Positions 59,712 through 64,000 of a stretch of DNA of 64,000 nt are shown piece after piece. How positions within the stretch are numbered: position 1 is the first letter of the stretch; each line of letters begins with the position of its first letter. The position numbers were made by a program, and so were the translations under genes. The notes under the pieces are model-generated. The model ran no database searches and was not told the origin of the DNA. It worked only from the letters and a program-made list of their open reading frames with translations. Source of the DNA: Elizabethkingia meningoseptica_A (lineage in GTDB: Bacteria; Bacteroidota; Bacteroidia; Flavobacteriales; Weeksellaceae); NCBI RefSeq assembly GCF_045762675.1, contig NZ_JBJDLK010000004.1:186001-250000 (forward strand). The letters run 5' to 3'.

Positions 59712-60062
59712 ATGCTAATAGAAGTTTTTAAATCCAAGATTCACAGAGTTAAAGTAACGGAGTCAGATCTTAATTATATCGGTAGTATTACTATTGACGA
59801 AGATCTTATAGATGCAGCAGGACTTGTTGTAGGGGAGCGTGTCTATATTGTAAACGTAAACAATGGTGAAAGGTTTGACACGTACGTGATCAAAGGAAAA
59901 AGAAAATCAGGAGAAATATGTCTGAACGGACCTGCGGCACGAAAAGTACATAAGGGTGATATTATTATCATTATTGCATATGCACAGATGACACCTGAAG
60001 AAGCACAAACTTTCCAGCCTAAAATCGTTTTCCCGAACGAAGAAACTAATCTGTTGACATAA
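59712..60062 (+). CDS. panD: Aspartate 1-decarboxylase
   Basis: Makes beta-alanine for pantothenate and CoA, 116 aa. The proenzyme self-cleaves at G24-S25 (NYIGSITID) to form the pyruvoyl cofactor; Y22 and the lysine K9 are in their usual places. GERVYIVNVNNGERFDTYVI and LNGPAARKVHKGD follow. The next gene starts two bases after the stop, so co-transcription with the flippase-like protein is likely. Confidence 0.95.
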   Translation: MLIEVFKSKIHRVKVTESDLNYIGSITIDEDLIDAAGLVVGERVYIVNVNNGERFDTYVIKGKRKSGEICLNGPAARKVHKGDIIIIIAYAQMTPEEAQTFQPKIVFPNEETNLLT

Positions 60063-60064
60063 TA

Positions 60065-61090
60065 ATGACAGAAACAAAAAAGAACAATACCCTAAAAACA
60101 GCACTTACCATTGGTGTTTCATTGATTTTTGCCGTTTTTTTCATGTGGTTGGCTACCCGAGGACTGAATTTTTCTAAAATTAAAGAAGCTTTTGTTAAAG
60201 CCGATTATTTATGGATCTGCGCTGCGTTCGTTTTCGGAATTATGGCTTACTGGCTGCGTGCGATACGCTGGAATATGTTTCTGGAACCGATGGGGTACAA
60301 AATTTCTAATGCCAATGCATTCTGGACAATTTCTTTTGGGTATTTAATGAATCTTACAATTCCCCGAAGCGGAGAGGTTGCCCGTGCAACAGCTTTATAC
60401 GGTGTGGAGAAGGTTCCTGTGGATAAGTCTTTTGGTACGATTATTCTGGAAAGAGTAGTTGACTTATTCTTTATGATGGTCTTTCTGCTGCTTACCGCAA
60501 TTTTTAAATATGAGGCGCTTATTTCATTTTATAATTACCTGACCAAGCAGAAAGAAAATACGCCGCAGGAGCAGGGGTTTCCATGGAAGCTGCTGATCTT
60601 AGGCTGCATTGCATTAGGTGGTATTGTGTTTATTATCTTTCGTAAGAAAATTAAGCAGACTTCTATATATAATAAGATTATCAGTTTCGTAAAAGGACTG
60701 GCAGACGGACTGAAATCTATTATTAAAATAAAAAACAAACCTAAATTCTTTCTGTATTCAGCAGGAATCTGGACGTGTTATTATTTCGCTGCTTACCTGA
60801 TATGCTTTGCTCTGCCTGAAACCTCATCCTTTGGATTTGTGGATGGTTTCTTTCTTATTACAGTAGGGACTCTGGGTATGATGGTTCCGGCGTCCGGCGG
60901 GATAGGAGCATATCATCTGGCTTTAAAATTAGGAGTTATGGGGCTTTTCTTGGCTTGGGGTAAAAATCCTGAAGACGGAGCAGAAGTAGGTTTAAGTTAT
61001 GCTTTTTTATCTCACACACTTCAGTTGTTTATTATGTTATCTATGGGACTTATTTCCATACCCGTTTTGGCAAAAGCCAGAAAAATATAA
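60065..61090 (+). CDS. YbhN/UPF0104-family flippase-like membrane protein
   Basis: 341 aa with around eight membrane helices. The family pattern (WLRAIRWNMFLEPMGYKISNANAFWTISFGYLMNLTIPRSGEVARATALYG) corresponds to the membrane domain of lysylphosphatidylglycerol synthases, without the synthase domain. It may move a lipid or glycolipid. It starts two bases after the panD stop, but a functional link to pantothenate synthesis is not known. Confidence 0.9.
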   Translation: MTETKKNNTLKTALTIGVSLIFAVFFMWLATRGLNFSKIKEAFVKADYLWICAAFVFGIMAYWLRAIRWNMFLEPMGYKISNANAFWTISFGYLMNLTIPRSGEVARATALYGVEKVPVDKSFGTIILERVVDLFFMMVFLLLTAIFKYEALISFYNYLTKQKENTPQEQGFPWKLLILGCIALGGIVFIIFRKKIKQTSIYNKIISFVKGLADGLKSIIKIKNKPKFFLYSAGIWTCYYFAAYLICFALPETSSFGFVDGFFLITVGTLGMMVPASGGIGAYHLALKLGVMGLFLAWGKNPEDGAEVGLSYAFLSHTLQLFIMLSMGLISIPVLAKARKI

Positions 61091-61263
61091 TATTACTGTA
61101 TAAGCTCCCATATAACCGGATTACTGGCAAACCAGATAAAGGGAATCCGACTTCAAAAGAAGTATTTCAACTGATTTTTAAATCAAAATATTATCTTTGT
61201 ACGAGATAGCCAAAAGGCTGTAAATATATAACGGGGCGATAAAACCCTATTTAAAGAAAAAAA

Positions 61264-61764
61264 ATGGCAATAGACAACAATCATGTAGTTGCTTTAAACT
61301 ACATCCTTCATACGATTGAAGAAAACGGTGAGAAAGTTTTTGTTGAGCAAACAACAAGCGAGAATCCATTAACCTTTTTATATGGTGTTGGAATGATGAT
61401 TCCTACATTCGAGGAAAACATCAAAGGTCTTACTGCTGGTGATAAAAAATCTTTCACAATTGCTCCGGCTGAAGCTTACGGAGAGAAAGATCCTAATGCA
61501 ATCGCTCAGTTACCTGTGGATATGTTCAAAGAATCGGGTATGCCACCAGTAGGTGCAATGTTACCGCTATCTGACAATCAGGGAAATAATTTCCAGGCGA
61601 TTGTCGTAGAAGTTACTCCGGAGGTTGTAATCGCAGATCTTAACCACCCAATGGCAGGTAAAACTTTAAATTTTGATATCGAAGTTTTATCAACACGCCC
61701 GGCAACGGAAGAAGAATTGTCACACGGCCATGCACACGGAGTGGATGGTACTGAAGGACACTAA
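61264..61764 (+). CDS. FKBP-type peptidyl-prolyl isomerase, SlyD-like
   Basis: 166 aa. FKBP part (VVALNYILHTIEENGEKV, LTFLYGVGMMIPTFEENIKGLTAGDKKSFTIAPAEAYGEKDP) with a chaperone flap inserted, as in SlyD, and a short His-rich tail (SHGHAHGVDG) that could bind nickel or other metals. No signal peptide, so cytoplasmic. Trigger factor in this window has a divergent PPIase region, so SlyD-like enzymes could cover that activity. An exact -7 box TATCTTTG is at 61192-61199. Confidence 0.92.
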   Translation: MAIDNNHVVALNYILHTIEENGEKVFVEQTTSENPLTFLYGVGMMIPTFEENIKGLTAGDKKSFTIAPAEAYGEKDPNAIAQLPVDMFKESGMPPVGAMLPLSDNQGNNFQAIVVEVTPEVVIADLNHPMAGKTLNFDIEVLSTRPATEEELSHGHAHGVDGTEGH

Positions 61765-61770
61765 AAAATA

Positions 61771-61794
61771 AACGCCCGGCGAGAGCCGGGCGTT
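61771..61794 (+). terminator. Terminator after the FKBP gene
   Basis: AACGCCCGGC and GCCGGGCGTT form a perfect, GC-rich 10-bp stem around GAGA, followed by a T-rich stretch interrupted by one C. Confidence 0.85.
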
Positions 61795-61875
61795 CTTATT
61801 TTATTCCAAACTCAAAGAACATTCCTCACGGAATTGCATCAGGAGGTTTTTATTTCCTATTTTTACCCAAAAAAG

Positions 61876-62118
61876 ATGGAACAGCAATCTAAAGATCCTT
61901 TACACGGGAAAAAGCTAGTCGATATTCTGGAAGAACTGGTAGAATATTATCAGGGATTCGAAGAATTAGGCAATCAGATTAACATTCGTTGTTTCACACA
62001 TGATCCCAGTATTGGTTCCTCTTTAAAATTTCTTCGCAGAACACCCTGGGCAAGAGATAAAGTAGAAAGCCTGTATCTCTATGTTTTAAGACAAAAGAAA
62101 AAGAAGAGGTTGTTGTAG
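61876..62118 (+). CDS. VF530/DUF2132-family small protein
   Basis: 80 aa from the ATG at 61876 (an in-frame ATG 14 codons earlier lies near the terminator and is unlikely). DPLHGKKLVDILEELVEYYQGFEELG and INIRCFTHDPSIGSSLKFLRRTPWARDKVESLYL are the hallmarks of the VF530 family, which is thought to bind DNA from its structure. The tail is basic (RQKKKKRLL). It stands alone between a terminator and a convergent unknown gene. Confidence 0.88.
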   Translation: MEQQSKDPLHGKKLVDILEELVEYYQGFEELGNQINIRCFTHDPSIGSSLKFLRRTPWARDKVESLYLYVLRQKKKKRLL

Positions 62119-62130
62119 TTTGATGAAAAA

Positions 62131-62733
62131 CTAAATATCTTTTATTTTATTTATGATTTTGTAAGCAAGATATTGATTTAGTTTTGGATATTTTCTTCGA
62201 TAATATGCATCCCAGTAACTAATTACTCTGTTTTTAGTGAGTTGAAAGTATTCAGGGTTCTGGTTGGTAAAGTTAATATAGCTTTGATGAGTATTTTCTG
62301 TTATATGCTCATTGAGAGTTTCAAAAATTTCATAAACATATTCTCCAATCAATTGAAAGATAAAAGGGATAACCCATGCTTCGGTATTTTGAATAAGATT
62401 TTTTAATCTTCTTTCTCTGATATAGCCATTAAAATGTCTTAGAAATATACAGTTTAAAATTGTTTTTTGAGTTGTGCTCAGTATATCTTCGTCTTTTTTT
62501 GAAGGCTCATTAAAGTATAACCGATGTGGAATTTTTAGAATTTCATAATTATATTTTACTTCTTGAAAGCCAGAATGTATCAGATTATGAATTACAAGGA
62601 TTTGATTTTCTGAAGTTATTATTTCATATTCAATAGATAAAATTTTAAAAACTTCATTAACGTCATTCTCAAGTTCTTTAGGAAATGAATTTGTAAGTCT
62701 TGTTCTATACTCATCGGGGTTTATACTGTTCAC
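62131..62733 (-). CDS. Unrecognised protein, 200 aa
   Basis: 200 aa from a GTG start; the only nearby ATG is out of frame. Mostly helical, rich in Ile, Asn, Tyr and Lys, with no signal peptide or catalytic motif. The GC content appears lower than its neighbours. An exact -7 box (TATATTTG, minus strand, 62754-62761) lies 21 bp upstream, which supports it as a real gene. It could be a recently acquired accessory gene; function unknown. Confidence 0.7.
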   Translation of the reverse strand: MNSINPDEYRTRLTNSFPKELENDVNEVFKILSIEYEIITSENQILVIHNLIHSGFQEVKYNYEILKIPHRLYFNEPSKKDEDILSTTQKTILNCIFLRHFNGYIRERRLKNLIQNTEAWVIPFIFQLIGEYVYEIFETLNEHITENTHQSYINFTNQNPEYFQLTKNRVISYWDAYYRRKYPKLNQYLAYKIINKIKDI

Positions 62734-62753
62734 AATTTTGTAATTAGTTTTAT

Positions 62754-62761
62754 CAAATATA
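62754..62761 (-). promoter_or_regulatory. -7 element of the unrecognised gene
   Basis: CAAATATA on the plus strand, TATATTTG on the minus strand, exact match. The -33 region would overlap the terminator of the M3 peptidase gene. Confidence 0.45.
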
Positions 62762-62768
62762 ATTTAAA

Positions 62769-62801
62769 AACCCTGTCAAGGTTCGAAATCTTGACAGGGT
62801 T
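62769..62801 (-). terminator. Terminator of the M3 peptidase gene
   Basis: AACCCTGTCAAG and CTTGACAGGGTT form a perfect 12-bp stem with a 9-base loop. On the minus strand it is followed by T5. Confidence 0.85.
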
Positions 62802-62807
62802 ATATAT

Positions 62808-64000
62808 TTATGAACCAAATGCTCTTTTTAAAAGGCTTTCTACTTTTGGTTCACTGCCACGGAAGTTTTTATACAATTCCATCGGATCTTTTGTTCCGCC
62901 TGAAGAAAGCAATACTTTATATTTCGCAGCGGTTTCAGGATTGAAAATACCTGTTTCTTTAAAATAAGCGAAAGCATCTGCATCCAGAACCTCCGCCCAT
63001 TTGTAAGAATAATAACCGGAAGCATAACCTCCCTGAAAAACGTGTGAAAAACTCGGGCTGATCGCTGTTTCAGGATTTACAGGATACAACTGTGTTGCTC
63101 TGGTTTGCTCATCTTCAAAAGCTTTAATGTCTTTTACTTCCTGAGGTTTTATGTGATAAGCCATATCCAGTAACCCAAATCCCAGCTGGCGAAGTGTTTG
63201 ATAACCTTCCATAAAGCTTTTTGAATTTTCTATTCTTTCAATTTTTTCATCACTCAGCACTTCTCCGGTCTTATAATGCTGTGCAAAAGTTTTCAGGAAT
63301 TCCGGTTCATAGCAAAAGTTTTCAAGGAATTGTGAAGGCAATTCCACGAAATCCCATTTCACTGAAGTTCCCGAAAGGTTCGGATATTGTGTATTGGCTA
63401 ATATTCCGTGAATCGCATGCCCAAACTCATGGAATAGGGTAGTTACTTCCTGGAATGTTAATAAACTTGGCGTATCTCCGGCAGGTTTGTTGAAGTTGCA
63501 TACCACCGAAATATGCGGACGGCTGTTTTCACCATTTTGTTTATACTGATTTTTGTAGCTGGTCATCCATGCGCCGGCGCGCTTTCCTTTTCTCGGGAAG
63601 TAATCTACATATAAAACCGCTTTATAATTACCGTTTTCTTTTACTTCATATGTTCTTACTTCTTCGTGGTATTTCGGAATATCTTTTCTTTCTTCAAAGC
63701 TCAATCCAAATAATTGTCCGGCAAGGCGGAATACAGCATCCTGAACTTTTTCCAATGAGAAATACGGTTTCAATTCCTCATCATTCAGGTCATATTTTTG
63801 CTTGCGCAGTTTTTCAGCATAATAAGGATGATCATAGCTTTGCATCTCTTCTATGCCATCTTCTTTTGCCAGTATCTTTAATTCTTCAATTTCCTTTTGT
63901 CCGTAAGGCGTTGCTTTTTCTAAAAGTTCATGCAGGAAATCTTCTACTTTTTGTGGAGATTTTGCCATTCTTTCTTCCAGAACAAAAGATGCAAAGCTGT
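62808..64000 (-). CDS. M3-family oligopeptidase (Dcp/OpdA type), partial
   Basis: C-terminal part of a zinc metallopeptidase; the reading frame stays open to the right edge of the window, with family-like residues (FASFVLEER) before the in-frame Met at 63968, so the true start lies outside. The zinc motif HEFGHAIHG is intact, with VKWDFVELPSQFLENFCYEPEFL containing the third ligand Glu and GGYASGYYSYKWAEVLDADAF near the end. About 397 of an expected 680 or so residues are seen. Members digest oligopeptides, including signal-peptide fragments, and could work with the SppA found in this window. Confidence 0.92.
   Translation of the reverse strand, partial: SFASFVLEERMAKSPQKVEDFLHELLEKATPYGQKEIEELKILAKEDGIEEMQSYDHPYYAEKLRKQKYDLNDEELKPYFSLEKVQDAVFRLAGQLFGLSFEERKDIPKYHEEVRTYEVKENGNYKAVLYVDYFPRKGKRAGAWMTSYKNQYKQNGENSRPHISVVCNFNKPAGDTPSLLTFQEVTTLFHEFGHAIHGILANTQYPNLSGTSVKWDFVELPSQFLENFCYEPEFLKTFAQHYKTGEVLSDEKIERIENSKSFMEGYQTLRQLGFGLLDMAYHIKPQEVKDIKAFEDEQTRATQLYPVNPETAISPSFSHVFQGGYASGYYSYKWAEVLDADAFAYFKETGIFNPETAAKYKVLLSSGGTKDPMELYKNFRGSEPKVESLLKRAFGS

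Noticed and set aside
62769..62801. Sequence GGTTCGAAATC resembling a tRNA T-arm
   Set aside because: It is the loop region of a perfect 12-bp terminator stem; no acceptor, D or anticodon arms surround it.

Overview
This window is chromosomal DNA of a Bacteroidota bacterium, most likely a flavobacterium of the Weeksellaceae (Chryseobacterium/Elizabethkingia type). The evidence is low GC, AT-rich spacers with almost no Shine-Dalgarno sequences, many promoter elements of the Bacteroidota primary sigma type (-33 TTTG, -7 TAnnTTTG), an ECF sigma/FecR/TonB-receptor cassette, OmpA proteins with thrombospondin-type-3 Asp repeats, and the rpmB-rpmG-DUF4295 ribosomal cluster. No tRNA, rRNA, CRISPR, prophage, integrase or transposase was found. 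Genus and species cannot be fixed by reading alone.

Layout. 1-2.1 kb: RND efflux adaptor lipoprotein and a TetR repressor, with three copies of a 13-bp palindrome that should be the operator. 2.2-7.2 kb: thiol-redox protein, DinB and metallo-beta-lactamase hydrolases, and a minus-strand Nfu / lipoprotein / ferrochelatase operon (Fe-S and haem), then a gamma-carbonic-anhydrase-like protein. 7.4-12.4 kb: Pif1-like helicase, LLM flavin oxidoreductase, apolipoprotein N-acyltransferase. 12.4-16.0 kb: ROK kinase, GH92 alpha-mannosidase and cupin isomerase, which read as a small mannose-release and mannose-use module. 16.3-21.1 kb: L28, L33, DUF4295, exported RidA-like protein, FtsY, GlsB-like protein, SppA and FolK. 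21.1-26.6 kb: three tandem OmpA paralogues with a mosaic history. 26.7-36.3 kb: RecQ, Fmt, RibB with a degenerate RibA half, trigger factor, an HxlR/oxidoreductase divergent pair, DUF3109 and membrane proteins.

36.4-45.7 kb is the least ordinary region. An ECF sigma factor is divergent from fecR, an STN-containing TonB-dependent receptor, a beta-helix lipoprotein, a second lipoprotein and a lipoprotein PDZ-S41 protease (the last two with acidic residues after the lipid cysteine, like a surface-export signal), followed by two very small charged proteins. I read it as a sigma/anti-sigma-controlled cell-surface uptake or processing system of unknown substrate.

45.7-64 kb returns to housekeeping: UspA, FAH-family hydrolase, DEDDh exonuclease, PssA, DUF2147, PdhB, Kup, Fur-family regulator, OstA/LptA-like protein, class III aminotransferase, START-like protein, a class IV aminotransferase homologue that appears to lack its PLP lysine, YqgE, PdxH, HU, PanD, a flippase-like membrane protein, an SlyD-like FKBP, a VF530-type protein, an unrecognised protein and the C-terminal part of an M3 oligopeptidase cut by the right edge.
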